Part shown: positions 50,944-59,629 of the stretch, piece after piece
Layout of the letters: each line of letters starts with the position of its first letter
How positions within the stretch are numbered: position 1 is the first letter of the stretch
Assembly (NCBI RefSeq): GCF_032337135.1
Contig: NZ_JAVXZZ010000001.1
Location: 248,001-312,000, forward strand
Length of the DNA: 64,000 nucleotides
Reading direction: 5' to 3'
Source: Allorhodoferax sp032337135
GTDB taxonomy: Bacteria > Pseudomonadota > Gammaproteobacteria > Burkholderiales > Burkholderiaceae_C
Notes under the pieces: model-generated
Told to the model about the DNA's origin: nothing
What the model saw: only the letters and a program-made list of their open reading frames with translations
Databases searched by the model: none
Translations under genes and position numbers: made by a program

Positions 50944-51366
50944 TCAAGCCCGACCGATGATGGACGCGGTGGCCATGAGTTCTTCCATCAGCGCCAGTGA
51001 CACTGCACCAGATACGGAATACGGATCCAGTTCTGGCTTTTCCGCATACTTGAGGAGAATGCTGGCGTTGATGCGGCTGGTGTTTACCTGGCCCATGGTC
51101 CATCCGCCAAAACGCCGCTCCATGATTTCCTCGTAGTGCAGCAGGACCACGTCCTTGTGCCTGCGGTCGCGCACGATATGGCTGTACAACTCATTGACCG
51201 CCGAACGCCCGCCCTCTATGGCTTGCAGGAAGATGCCACCCCCATAGCAGAGTATGCCGGTGATCCCGCAGGTCGGGTTGAATTGGCGGGACTGGGACAG
51301 AATCGACTCGATGGCCACCTCACTGGGGTCCACGGCGCGACTGGCGTACAACAAGCGAACCAGCAT
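50944..51366 (-). CDS. BLUF-domain blue-light photoreceptor
   Basis: A 140-residue single-domain flavin photoreceptor. The residues of the FAD hydrogen-bond switch are present: Tyr7 (VRLLYAS), Asn30 (FNPTCGITG), Gln48 (FLQAIEG), with Trp89 and Met91 in FGGWTMG. There is no attached output domain, so it belongs to the short BLUF class that acts by contacting other proteins. It lies three bases downstream of folE on the same strand and next to (convergent with) the diguanylate cyclase and MinD-like genes. A partner cannot be assigned from sequence alone. Confidence 0.92.
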   Translation of the reverse strand: MLVRLLYASRAVDPSEVAIESILSQSRQFNPTCGITGILCYGGGIFLQAIEGGRSAVNELYSHIVRDRRHKDVVLLHYEEIMERRFGGWTMGQVNTSRINASILLKYAEKPELDPYSVSGAVSLALMEELMATASIIGRA

Positions 51367-51369
51367 GGC

Positions 51370-52104
51370 TCAGGCCTTCCGCGGAATCAGGGACAAAAAC
51401 TCGCGCCGCAGCGTCGAATCCTTCAGGAACACACCGCGCATGACCGAGTTGATCATCTTGCTGTCCATGTCCTTCACACCGCGCCACGCCATGCAGTAGT
51501 GACTGGCTTCCATGACGATCGCCAGCCCATCCGGCTGGGTCTTTTCCTGGATCAGGTCGGCCAGCTGTACCACGGCCTCTTCCTGGATCTGCGGGCGGCC
51601 CATGATCCACTCGGCAAGGCGCGCGTACTTGGACAGACCGATCACGTTGGTGTGCTCGTTGGGCATCACACCGATCCAGATCTTGCCGATGACCGGGCAG
51701 AAATGGTGGCTGCAGGCACTGCGCACGGTGATCGGACCGACGATCATCAACTCGTTGAGGTGCCCGACGTTGGGAAATTCGGTAATGCTGGGCCCCTGCA
51801 CATAGCGGCCACGAAACACTTCGTTCACGTACATCTTGGCCACACGACGGGCAGTGTCATCGGTGTTGTGGTCGTTCTCGGTGTCGATCACCAGGCTGTC
51901 GAGCACGCCCTTCATCTTCTGCTCGACTTCATCGAGCAGTTGCTCCAGTTCACCCGGCTCGATGAACTGGGCAATGTTGTCATTGGCGTTGAAGCGTTTG
52001 CGGGCGGCTCGAATCCGTTCGCGAATCTTCACGGAAACTGGGGTCCCCTCGTCTGCGTCGGATGCCTTCATGGTCGGTTGCGTCTGCATTAACATGGCTG
52101 GCAT
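51370..52104 (-). CDS. folE: GTP cyclohydrolase I
   Basis: A 244-residue enzyme converting GTP to 7,8-dihydroneopterin triphosphate, the first step of folate synthesis. The zinc ligands are in RSACSHHFCPV and MEASHYCMAWRG, and NVIGLSKYARL is conserved. The N-terminal ~40 residues are extra compared with short family members. The ATG at 52104 has AAGG upstream; ATGs at 52095 and later are alternatives. The next pathway enzyme, the dihydroneopterin triphosphatase NudB, is encoded about 2 kb upstream on the same strand. Confidence 0.96.
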   Translation of the reverse strand: MPAMLMQTQPTMKASDADEGTPVSVKIRERIRAARKRFNANDNIAQFIEPGELEQLLDEVEQKMKGVLDSLVIDTENDHNTDDTARRVAKMYVNEVFRGRYVQGPSITEFPNVGHLNELMIVGPITVRSACSHHFCPVIGKIWIGVMPNEHTNVIGLSKYARLAEWIMGRPQIQEEAVVQLADLIQEKTQPDGLAIVMEASHYCMAWRGVKDMDSKMINSVMRGVFLKDSTLRREFLSLIPRKA

Positions 52105-52141
52105 CGTACCAGCCTTTCGCCAACAGGGTTATTCGCCCTTC

Positions 52142-52183
52142 ACCCCAGAAAACAGGGTGTAGACAGCTATCAATTCAGTAGCG
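52142..52183 (-). repeat. Dispersed REP-like repeat, copy 9 (partial), at the clsB stop codon
   Basis: Read on the minus strand: GCTACTGAATTGATAGC then TGTCTACACCCTGTTTT. The first palindromic block contains the last codon and the TGA stop (52175-52177) of the phospholipase D gene. The second half is weaker. Confidence 0.6.
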
Positions 52184-53395
52184 CTTCCCCAGAAGGAACA
52201 CGGAGAGACGGGCTACGGCATACGCCAGTGCATCGAAAAAGCGCTGCTTCAGGGGACGCCGGGCGAAGACGGCGGGATCCAGTTGGCGTGTATGGCCGTG
52301 TACGCGCGCCAACAATTGTGAACGAAGCGTAGCGGCGAATTGGGCATCGTCCACCACCACATTGGCCTCACGGGCGAGCAGCAGGCTCAGCGGGTCCAGA
52401 TTGGAAGAACCCACAGTGCTCCAGTGTCCATCCACCACCGCCACCTTTGCATGCAGGAACCCCGCCTGGTACTCCCAGATCTCGATCCCCGCCAACAATA
52501 GCTTACCATACACGGCACGAGTCGCGTGGTATTGCAGAAAGTATTCGTAGCGTCCCTGCAGCACCAGGCGCACCCGCACCCCACGTCGTGCCGCCTGCAC
52601 CAGGGCCTGCCGCAAGGCGCGACCTGGCAGGAAATACGCGTTGGCAATCAGTATCTCGGACCGAGCCTGCGTGATGGCGCGGCGGTAGGCCCTTTCGATG
52701 CGCAGGCGGTTGCGAACATTGTCACGAAGGATCAGTCCGGCCTTCGCCACCTCGACTGCCGTGCCATCGGACCAGTCGGAGACATCGATATGGGTCGGCC
52801 ATTGCTTCGCACTGCTGCTGACCAAGCTGGCACCCGCAGCACGGTACTGCCGCTCTTCAAACTGATGCTGCGCCAGCAGGCGTGCCCAGAACCCAGCCAT
52901 CAGGCGCTGCGCCTGTCCAACCATCTCACCCGACACGCAGACCGCAAAATCGAGTCGTGCAACTTCCTGTGGTCCGTGGTTGAGGTCGATATGGTCGTCC
53001 AACAGATTGATCCCCCCACAGAACAGCAAGCGCCCATCAATGACGCACAGTTTGCGGTGCAGCCGTCGCCAGCGCCTGGGAACCATGACCTGCAAACCCT
53101 GCAGAGGCAGGAAACGATGCCACTGCACACCGGCCAGGGCCATCGCCTGGACCCAATGGTCCGGCAGGGTGGGCGTACCCGCTCCATCCACTACCAGGCG
53201 AACCACCACTCCACGACGTGCAGCGCGCAGCAAGGCATCCACCACGGCGACCACCGCCCCTTCCACGTGGAGGATGTAGGTCTCCAGCAACACTTCGCGG
53301 TAGCTCGCATCAATCGCCTGCACCAGCGCATCAAAGTACGCCTGCCCGCCCGTCAGCAGGCGGATGCGGTGGGATTGGATGGCGGAACTGCCCAT
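52175..53395 (-). CDS. clsB: Cardiolipin synthase-like phospholipase D family protein
   Basis: A 406-residue enzyme with two HKD motifs, HRKLCVIDGRLLFCGG (about residue 113) and HAKVAVVDGHWSTVGSSN (about residue 322), so both halves of the active site are present. There is no N-terminal membrane helix, as in ClsB (YbhO), which transfers phosphatidyl groups to form cardiolipin. The endonuclease/exonuclease/phosphatase gene just upstream corresponds to ybhP of the E. coli ybhP-clsB pair, supporting the ClsB assignment. The stop codon lies in a dispersed repeat. Confidence 0.9.
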   Translation of the reverse strand: MGSSAIQSHRIRLLTGGQAYFDALVQAIDASYREVLLETYILHVEGAVVAVVDALLRAARRGVVVRLVVDGAGTPTLPDHWVQAMALAGVQWHRFLPLQGLQVMVPRRWRRLHRKLCVIDGRLLFCGGINLLDDHIDLNHGPQEVARLDFAVCVSGEMVGQAQRLMAGFWARLLAQHQFEERQYRAAGASLVSSSAKQWPTHIDVSDWSDGTAVEVAKAGLILRDNVRNRLRIERAYRRAITQARSEILIANAYFLPGRALRQALVQAARRGVRVRLVLQGRYEYFLQYHATRAVYGKLLLAGIEIWEYQAGFLHAKVAVVDGHWSTVGSSNLDPLSLLLAREANVVVDDAQFAATLRSQLLARVHGHTRQLDPAVFARRPLKQRFFDALAYAVARLSVFLLGKRY

Positions 53396-53401
53396 GTCGG
53401 T

Positions 53402-54136
53402 TCAGGCATCCAACCGGAATTCCGCGACCAGTGGCAGATGGTCCGACATGCGCGCCCAGGCAGTACCGCGCGGCACCCATTGCGCCAGCGGCTCCATGCC
53501 CCGTGCATAGACATGGTCCAACTGCAACAAGGGCAGGCGCGAGGGAAAGGTCAAGGCCTGTACCGGCCCGAAGCAACGCAGCCCCGCCTGCAGCATGGTC
53601 TGGTGGGCCCAATCACCCCACTCATTGAAATCGCCAGCCACGATCAGGGGTTGGTCGGCACCGATTTCGCGGCCGATGAAGCGGATCAGCTGCTGTAGCT
53701 GCCGCACCCGGCTGGAGCGGACCAGCCCCAGATGCACCACCAGAACATGCACGCGCCGACCATGGACCTCCACCTGCACATGCAGCAGACCACGCTGCTC
53801 AAAACGGTGGTCTGACATGTCTTCGTGCTGGTGGTCGCACACGGGCCAACGGCTCAGCAAGGCATTGCCATGCTCACCATGGCGCGTCACCGCGTTGGTG
53901 CGGTAGACCGCTTCATACCCACCCGGTGCCAGGAAGTCCGCCTGCGGCAACGTCGGCCAATGCGCAAAACGCCGGGCTTCGCGTCGATTGCTATGGCGCA
54001 CCTCCTGAAGGCACACGAGGTCGGCATCGAGCTGCTCCACCGCCAAGCCCAGATTGTGGATCTCGAGCCGCCTGAGCGGACCGATGCCTTGGACTCCCTT
54101 GTGGATGTTGTAGGTAGCGACCCGCACTATCGGCAT
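53402..54136 (-). CDS. Endonuclease/exonuclease/phosphatase family protein (YbhP-like)
   Basis: A 244-residue metal-dependent phosphoesterase of the EEP superfamily. Key segments are VATYNIHKGVQG (Asn of the active site), VCLQEVRHS (Glu), VHLGLVRSSR, AGDFNEWGDW (Asp and Asn) and the C-terminal SDHLPLVAEF (Asp-His). It has no signal peptide. The ATG at 54136 has GGAGG ten bases upstream and overlaps the nudB end by ten bases. In E. coli the homologue ybhP is coupled to clsB, and here too clsB follows six bases later. The substrate is unknown; a role in phospholipid turnover is inference. Confidence 0.9.
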   Translation of the reverse strand: MPIVRVATYNIHKGVQGIGPLRRLEIHNLGLAVEQLDADLVCLQEVRHSNRREARRFAHWPTLPQADFLAPGGYEAVYRTNAVTRHGEHGNALLSRWPVCDHQHEDMSDHRFEQRGLLHVQVEVHGRRVHVLVVHLGLVRSSRVRQLQQLIRFIGREIGADQPLIVAGDFNEWGDWAHQTMLQAGLRCFGPVQALTFPSRLPLLQLDHVYARGMEPLAQWVPRGTAWARMSDHLPLVAEFRLDA

Positions 54137-54639
54137 GGATCCTCCGCGCGTGAAAGTGAAGCCCGTCGGATGTGCGGCAAACTCAGGATCGCTTCGGCAT
54201 TGGAGGCCGAATAGCACCGATCGGCCGCCTCAATCCAAGGGAGCCAGCAATATGCCCGATGCTCTGCAGCGCTCAGGCGAACAGGATACGGTTCGGGGAC
54301 ACACAGGCCAAAAACGCGCTCGACATTGAAGAAGACCCCGGGGGCATAGCGATTGCGCCACCGCGGGTAGATGGGATAGACGTTTTCCAGCGCCCAGTCT
54401 TGCAAACAGGCCGCTGGCCAGCCCAGCCCACACTGCAGACCGGTCTCCTCCTGCACTTCCCGCGCGGCGGTCTCGGTCCATCCCGCATCGTCCGCTTCCT
54501 GCGACCCTGTCACAGACTGCCAAAATGGCGTGCCATCCGGAGCATCGTTGCGCCTACGCAGCAGCAATACATCCCACCGGGGTGTGTGGATCACCACCAG
54601 CACCGAGCGCGGTACCTTGAAGGGCTGCTGTGGATTCAT
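54127..54639 (-). CDS. nudB: Dihydroneopterin triphosphate diphosphatase
   Basis: A 170-residue Nudix hydrolase removing pyrophosphate from dihydroneopterin triphosphate in folate synthesis. The Nudix box is complete: GSQEADDAGWTETAAREVQ then EETG. FKVPRSVLVVIHT at the start and RYAPGVFFNVERVFGL are typical of NudB, and the enzyme usually follows aspS, as here. The ATG at 54639 (MNPQQPFKVPRS) is preferred to a longer frame that would cross the aspS terminator. folE, the preceding pathway step, lies downstream on the same strand. Confidence 0.93.
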   Translation of the reverse strand: MNPQQPFKVPRSVLVVIHTPRWDVLLLRRRNDAPDGTPFWQSVTGSQEADDAGWTETAAREVQEETGLQCGLGWPAACLQDWALENVYPIYPRWRNRYAPGVFFNVERVFGLCVPEPYPVRLSAAEHRAYCWLPWIEAADRCYSASNAEAILSLPHIRRASLSRAEDPCR

Positions 54640-54643
54640 GGCA

Positions 54644-54669
54644 GAAAAAAGGGCGCTGCAAGCGCCCTT
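54644..54669 (-). terminator. Intrinsic terminator after aspS
   Basis: On the minus strand AGGGCGC-ttgc-AGCGCCC is followed by TTTTTT and CTGCC. The stem is strong and GC-rich with a clear U-tract. It stands between the aspS stop (54690) and the nudB start (54639), so nudB needs read-through or its own promoter. Confidence 0.8.
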
Positions 54670-54689
54670 CGATTCTGCCTCAGTCTGGG

Positions 54690-56495
54690 TCAGACGGGCT
54701 GCGGGTTGCGCAGCTTGATGTGCAGTTCGCGCAACTGCTTTTCGTCCACGGGTGATGGCGCTGCGGTGAGCAGACACTGGGCACGCTGGGTCTTGGGGAA
54801 GGCGATCACGTCACGGATGGACTCGGCACCGGTCATCAGCGTGACGATGCGGTCCAGGCCGAAGGCCAAGCCGCCATGCGGGGGCGCGCCGTACTGCAGG
54901 GCATCGAGCAGGAAGCCGAACTTGGCTTGCGCTTCCTCGGGTCCGATCTTGAGCGCGTCGAACACCTTGCTCTGCACATCGGCGCGGTGGATACGGACCG
55001 AGCCACCCCCCATTTCCCAGCCGTTCAGGACCATGTCGTAGCCCTGGGAGATGCACTTCTCGGGGGCCGTGACCATCCAATCCTCGTGGCCTTCCTTGGG
55101 CGCGGTGAAGGGGTGGTGCACGGCGGTGTAGCGCTGGTTTTCCTCGTCGTACTCGAACATCGGGAAATCCACCACCCACATCGGGCGCCAGCCGGCCGTG
55201 AACAAACCGTTCTTCTTGCCGAATTCGCTGTGGCCGACCTTCAGGCGCAGTGCGCCAATGGCGTCGTTGACGATCTTTTCCTTGTCGGCACCGAAGAAAA
55301 TCAGGTCGCCGTTCTGGGCACCGGTGCGCTCCAGCACCGCTGCCAACGCAGCGTCGTGGATGTTCTTGACGATGGGGCTCTGCAGACCGTCACGGCCCTT
55401 GGACAGGTCGTTGACACGGATGTAGGCCAGGCCCTTGGCACCGTAGATCTTGACGAATTCGGTGTAAGCGTCGATCTCGCCGCGGCTGATGCCACCGCCT
55501 TCGACCGAGCCACCGGGCACGCGCAGGGCCACCACGCGACCACCCTTCATGGTGGCAGCGCTGGAGAAGACCTTGAAGTCCACGTCCTTCATCACGTCGG
55601 TAAGTTCGGCGAACTGCAGGTTCACGCGCAGGTCGGGCTTGTCGGAGCCGTACAGGTGCATGGCATCCTGGTAGGTCATGACCGGGAACTCACCCAGGTC
55701 CACACCGATGGTGTTCTGAAACACGGTCTTGATCATGCCCTGGAACATGGCACGGATGTCCTCTTCCGTCAGGAACGAGGTCTCGATATCGATCTGCGTG
55801 AATTCGGGCTGGCGGTCGGCGCGCAGGTCTTCGTCACGGAAGCACTTGGTGATCTGGTAGTAACGGTCAAAGCCGGCCACCATGAGCAACTGCTTGAACA
55901 GCTGGGGCGACTGCGGCAGCGCAAAGAACTGGCCATCATGCACACGGCTGGGCACCAAGTAGTCGCGCGCGCCTTCGGGCGTGCTCTTGGTGAGCATCGG
56001 GGTTTCGATATCGATGAAGCCGTTGGCGTCGAGGTACTTGCGCACTTCCATGGCGACGCGGTAGCGCAGCATCAGGTTGTTCTGCATGTAGGGGCGGCGC
56101 AGATCCAGCACGCGGTGCGTGAGACGGGTCGTTTCGGACAGGTTGTCTTCGTCGAGCTGGAACGGGGGAGTGACCGAGGGGTTGAGCACCTTGAGCTCGT
56201 GGCACAGCACTTCGATCTGGCCGCTCTTGAGCTTGTCGTTGGTGGTGCCTTCGGGGCGTGCACGCACGACACCCTTGACCTGGACGCAGAATTCGTTGCG
56301 CAGGTCTTCGGCCACCTGGAACATCTCGGGACGATCGGGGTCGCAGACCACCTGCACATAGCCCTCGCGGTCACGCAGATCGACGAAGATCACGCCACCA
56401 TGGTCACGGCGACGGTTGACCCAGCCGGCGAGGGTTACGGTTTGGCCCAACAGGGCTTCGGTCACCAGACCGCAGTAATGGGAGCGCATGGCCAT
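54690..56495 (-). CDS. aspS: Aspartyl-tRNA synthetase
   Basis: A 601-residue class II synthetase. It has an N-terminal OB-fold anticodon-binding domain (about 1-105, VTLAGWVNRRRDHGGVIFVD) and class II motif 2 in KCFRDEDLRADRQPEFTQID. A GAD insertion domain occupies about 300-420, and motif 3 is GGLAFGLDRIVTLM. The bacterial length suggests it may be of the type that also charges tRNA-Asn if no AsnRS is present; this cannot be settled here. The ATG at 56495 (MAMRSHYCGLV) matches relatives; a longer frame starts 12 codons earlier. Confidence 0.97.
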   Translation of the reverse strand: MAMRSHYCGLVTEALLGQTVTLAGWVNRRRDHGGVIFVDLRDREGYVQVVCDPDRPEMFQVAEDLRNEFCVQVKGVVRARPEGTTNDKLKSGQIEVLCHELKVLNPSVTPPFQLDEDNLSETTRLTHRVLDLRRPYMQNNLMLRYRVAMEVRKYLDANGFIDIETPMLTKSTPEGARDYLVPSRVHDGQFFALPQSPQLFKQLLMVAGFDRYYQITKCFRDEDLRADRQPEFTQIDIETSFLTEEDIRAMFQGMIKTVFQNTIGVDLGEFPVMTYQDAMHLYGSDKPDLRVNLQFAELTDVMKDVDFKVFSSAATMKGGRVVALRVPGGSVEGGGISRGEIDAYTEFVKIYGAKGLAYIRVNDLSKGRDGLQSPIVKNIHDAALAAVLERTGAQNGDLIFFGADKEKIVNDAIGALRLKVGHSEFGKKNGLFTAGWRPMWVVDFPMFEYDEENQRYTAVHHPFTAPKEGHEDWMVTAPEKCISQGYDMVLNGWEMGGGSVRIHRADVQSKVFDALKIGPEEAQAKFGFLLDALQYGAPPHGGLAFGLDRIVTLMTGAESIRDVIAFPKTQRAQCLLTAAPSPVDEKQLRELHIKLRNPQPV

Positions 56496-56533
56496 AGCTA
56501 GCTTTCGGTTTGCTGCCTTGTGGGCAGCCAAAG

Positions 56534-57193
56534 TTAAGGTTGATCGGAAACCGGCGCGGCGGCGCGGGGTGGCAGGGCCCCCGGCGCCACGGCACCCATG
56601 GAAATGACGTAGGTCAGTGCCTGGTCGACGCTCATGTCGAGCTCGATCACGTCGGCACGGGGTAGCATCAGGAAGAAGCCGCTGGTGGGATTGGGCGTGG
56701 TGGGAACGTACACACTCACAAAATCGCCCCCCAGACGCTGCTGCACTTCACCACTTGGCGTACCGGTCTGGAACGCGATGGTCCACATGCCCGGGCGCGG
56801 GTACTGGATCAGCATCGCGGTCCGAAAGGCGTTGCCATTGCTGGAAAACAGCGTGTCGGACACCTTCTTGACGCTGTTATAGATGGACTTGACGATGGGG
56901 ATGTTGGTGAACAGCTTGTCCCACTGCTTGACCCACCACCGCCCAGCCACGTTGGAAACCAAGGCGCCCGTGAACAGCAGTACCGAAGCCACCAGAATCA
57001 CCCCAAGGCCAGGGATGTGGCGCAACTGGTCGATCACGGGCAGCAGCGACGCTGGCGTCACGGCAGCCAAGCCCGACAGGAAAGCCCCGAAAACGCCATC
57101 GAGCAAACCGATGAGCCACAGAAGTACCCACAGCGTGATCGCCAGGGGCAACCACACCATCAGACCAGTCAGCAGGTATTTGCGAAAGGGCAC
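56534..57193 (-). CDS. DUF502 family membrane protein
   Basis: An approximately 219-residue inner-membrane protein of the DUF502 family. Two membrane helices (YLLTGLMVWLPLAITLWVLL, about 5-26, and GVILVASVLLFTGALVSNV, about 60-80) are followed by a soluble domain with NIPIVKSIYNSVKKVSDT and VSVYVPTTPNPTSGFF, both conserved in the family. The C-terminus is Ala/Pro-rich. The start is uncertain: GTG at 57193 or TTG at 57202, neither with a Shine-Dalgarno site. It follows fmdB by 17 bases or fewer, and translational coupling is likely. The function is unknown. Confidence 0.87.
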   Translation of the reverse strand: MPFRKYLLTGLMVWLPLAITLWVLLWLIGLLDGVFGAFLSGLAAVTPASLLPVIDQLRHIPGLGVILVASVLLFTGALVSNVAGRWWVKQWDKLFTNIPIVKSIYNSVKKVSDTLFSSNGNAFRTAMLIQYPRPGMWTIAFQTGTPSGEVQQRLGGDFVSVYVPTTPNPTSGFFLMLPRADVIELDMSVDQALTYVISMGAVAPGALPPRAAAPVSDQP

Positions 57194-57209
57194 AGCGGTC
57201 AATCGTTGT

Positions 57210-57476
57210 TCAGGCTTGGGCTGCCACGGGGCAACTCGCACAGGCTGCCGCAGGGGCATCGCCCGAGGCCGCGGGGGCGGGCGCACAGGAGGAGCCGCCC
57301 TTGAAGTCGGTGGCGTACCACCCCGACCCCTTGAGCTGGAAGCCAGCGGCAGTCAATTGCTTGGAAAAGGTGTTTTTGCCGCACGAAGGGCATTCCTGCA
57401 AGGGCGCATCCGACATTTTCTGCAACACGTCCTTGGAAAACCCGCAGGCATCACATTTGTAGGCGTAGATAGGCAT
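57210..57476 (-). CDS. FmdB-family zinc-ribbon protein
   Basis: An 88-residue protein that starts MPIYAYKCDACGFSKDVLQK and carries a zinc ribbon with two CxxC pairs (CDAC and CPSC), the FmdB/CxxC_CxxC_SSSS family. The C-terminal part is Ala/Pro/Ser-rich and ends with two more cysteines (ACASCPVAAQA). The family is proposed to act as small regulators but has no settled role. It sits between ubiB and the DUF502 gene, upstream of aspS, a common arrangement in beta-proteobacteria. Confidence 0.92.
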   Translation of the reverse strand: MPIYAYKCDACGFSKDVLQKMSDAPLQECPSCGKNTFSKQLTAAGFQLKGSGWYATDFKGGSSCAPAPAASGDAPAAACASCPVAAQA

Positions 57477-57527
57477 GGTTCAAGACTCGCTCGGGAATCA
57501 GCAAAACCTTGAATTATAGAACGGCCG

Positions 57528-59093
57528 TCAGAAAAGTCGGATCCGGACCACGATCTGCATGACCACCAGGCCCGCCACGAAGCCCAGTGCGACGGACAGA
57601 ATAGTCTGCAACAGACGATTCGTGCGACGCTGCTCCGCCAGCAACTCCTGGTGCATTGAGCTCTCCTGCAGGGAGGTTCTCTGAAGGTAGGCATGCAGCA
57701 GGAGCGGCAGCTCAGGGATCACTTTGGCGTAGTGCGGCGCATGGAACTTGAACTGGTCCATGAGCTTTTGGGGGCCGACCTGCTCCATCATCCAGTTCTC
57801 AAGGAAGGGCTTGGCGGTAGCCCAGAGGTCGAGGTTGGGGTCCAGCTCGCGCCCCAGCCCTTCGATGTTGAGAAGTGTCTTCTGCAGCAGTACCAACTGC
57901 GGTTGAATCTCAACGTTGAAGCGCCGCGAAGCCTGGAACAGCCGCAGAAGCACCATGCCCAGTGAAATTTCCTTCAGCGGGCGATCGAAATAGGGCTCGC
58001 AGACCGCGCGCACCGCCCCTTCAAGCTCGTTGACCTTGGTGGTGCGTGGCACCCATCCCGACTCGATGTGCAGTTCTGCGACCCGCTTGTAGTCACGCCG
58101 GAAGAATGCGGCGAAGTTCTGGGCCAGGTACTCCTTGTCCACTTCGGTCAGGGAACCGACGATGCCGAAGTCGAGCGAGATGTAGCGTCCGAAGGTAGCC
58201 GGGTCGATGCTGACCTGGATATTGCCTGGGTGCATGTCGGCGTGGAAAAAACCGTCACGGAACACCTGGGTGAAGAAGATGGTGACACCGTCACGTGCCA
58301 GCTTCGGAATATCCACGCCTGCGGAACGCAAGCGATCGACCTGGCTGATGGGAACGCCGTGCATGCGCTCCATCACCAGCACTTCCGTCGAGCTGAAGTC
58401 CCAGAACATTTCCGGGATCAGCACCAGGTCCAGACCTTCCATATTGCGCCGCAACTGGGCCGCACTGGCTGCTTCGCGAACCAAGTCGAGCTCGTCATGC
58501 AGGTACATGTCGAACTCGGCCACCACTTCCTTGGGCTTGAGACGACGACCATCGACCGACAGCGCATCGAGCCAGTTGGCCATCATGCGCATCAGGCGCA
58601 GGTCCTTGCGGATAGCCTCCGTCATGCCAGGGCGCAGCACCTTCACCGCAACTTCCTTGGGCGCGCCCTTCCAGTCCTTCAGTACCGCGAAGTGCACTTG
58701 GGCAATGGAAGCACTGGCGACCGGTTCGCGCTCAAAGGAAGCAAACACCTGGTCCAAGGGGCGTCGCAGATTGCGTTCGATGGTGGCGATGGCGATGTCC
58801 GCACTGAATGGCGGCACCCGGTCCTGCAACAAGGCCAGTTCGTCAGCAATATCCACCGGCAGCAGGTCACGGCGGGTCGACAGCACTTGGCCCAGTTTCA
58901 CAAAGATCGGCCCCAAGTCTTCCAGCGCCTGGCGCAGGCGCTGTCCGCGCGGTGCCTCCAACCGACGCCCCATGCGCAACAGACCTGTCATGAAGCGGGC
59001 CACGGGGTGGTCCAGGCCGGCCAGCAGCATCTGGTCCAACCCACGCCGCCAGAACACCCACAGGATGAAGAAAGCCCGAGCAAAACGGCTCAT
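57528..59093 (-). CDS. ubiB: Ubiquinone biosynthesis ATPase/kinase-like protein UbiB
   Basis: A 521-residue member of the ABC1/ADCK family required for aerobic ubiquinone synthesis. The family-specific KxGQ motif is in FVKLGQVLSTRRDLLP (about residue 65). The atypical kinase core has EVAVKVLRPG (lysine), the HADMHPGN catalytic loop and LDFGIVGSL. A C-terminal membrane region (TILSVALGFVAGLVVMQIVV) ends the protein. The ATG at 59093 overlaps the ubiJ stop by four bases, so the pair is coupled. It works with UbiJ and UbiE, both encoded just upstream. Confidence 0.96.
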   Translation of the reverse strand: MSRFARAFFILWVFWRRGLDQMLLAGLDHPVARFMTGLLRMGRRLEAPRGQRLRQALEDLGPIFVKLGQVLSTRRDLLPVDIADELALLQDRVPPFSADIAIATIERNLRRPLDQVFASFEREPVASASIAQVHFAVLKDWKGAPKEVAVKVLRPGMTEAIRKDLRLMRMMANWLDALSVDGRRLKPKEVVAEFDMYLHDELDLVREAASAAQLRRNMEGLDLVLIPEMFWDFSSTEVLVMERMHGVPISQVDRLRSAGVDIPKLARDGVTIFFTQVFRDGFFHADMHPGNIQVSIDPATFGRYISLDFGIVGSLTEVDKEYLAQNFAAFFRRDYKRVAELHIESGWVPRTTKVNELEGAVRAVCEPYFDRPLKEISLGMVLLRLFQASRRFNVEIQPQLVLLQKTLLNIEGLGRELDPNLDLWATAKPFLENWMMEQVGPQKLMDQFKFHAPHYAKVIPELPLLLHAYLQRTSLQESSMHQELLAEQRRTNRLLQTILSVALGFVAGLVVMQIVVRIRLF

Positions 59094-59629
59094 GCGGCGT
59101 CCCCCGAGCGTGGACCACGCCCGACAAACTGAGCCAGGGTCTGCGCCATGCTGCGCACCGCCTGCGACATGGCGTGGGCTGGCGCATCGCCCATGATTCG
59201 GGCCAGGTCTTCCTCCACGTCCCATCGGACATGGTCAGCCAGCCAGTTGATTTCGGCAGCGAGTTGCACATCGCCCTCAATCCGCACGGCGGGCTTGTCG
59301 CCCTGAAGCAGTGCCTGAGCCACCTCCAAGGGCGAATCCTGGGTCATGGTCAGCGTCAGATCCGCCTGGGCATCGACACTGGCCAGATCCAGCAAGCCAG
59401 CTGGTGTAACCACCACCTTGAAGGAGAACTGGCGCCAAACCACGAGCACCACGGAGCCTTTGATGCGCATCAGGCGCTCCATGGCCACGGGCTCCTGCAT
59501 CAGCACATGGTTGAGCAAGAGGACCACGCGTCGATGGGTTTCATCCACCACCCAAGCAGGAGGTGCAACGGGAACAGGGAGCGTGCGGAGGAAGTCCTCC
59601 AAGAAAGAAAAAGGGGACTGTGTTGCCAT
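59090..59629 (-). CDS. ubiJ: Ubiquinone biosynthesis accessory factor UbiJ (SCP2 domain)
   Basis: A 179-residue protein with an SCP2/sterol-carrier-like lipid-binding domain (about 25-120, including VVWRQFSFKVVVTPAGLLDL and VRIEGDVQLAAEINWLAD) and a helical C-terminus. UbiJ binds hydrophobic ubiquinone intermediates and scaffolds the hydroxylase complex. Its place between ubiE and ubiB is the classic ubiE-ubiJ-ubiB order, here interrupted by a Tim44-like gene. The start codon is in the loop of a terminator-like hairpin (see 59605-59637). Confidence 0.92.
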   Translation of the reverse strand: MATQSPFSFLEDFLRTLPVPVAPPAWVVDETHRRVVLLLNHVLMQEPVAMERLMRIKGSVVLVVWRQFSFKVVVTPAGLLDLASVDAQADLTLTMTQDSPLEVAQALLQGDKPAVRIEGDVQLAAEINWLADHVRWDVEEDLARIMGDAPAHAMSQAVRSMAQTLAQFVGRGPRSGDAA

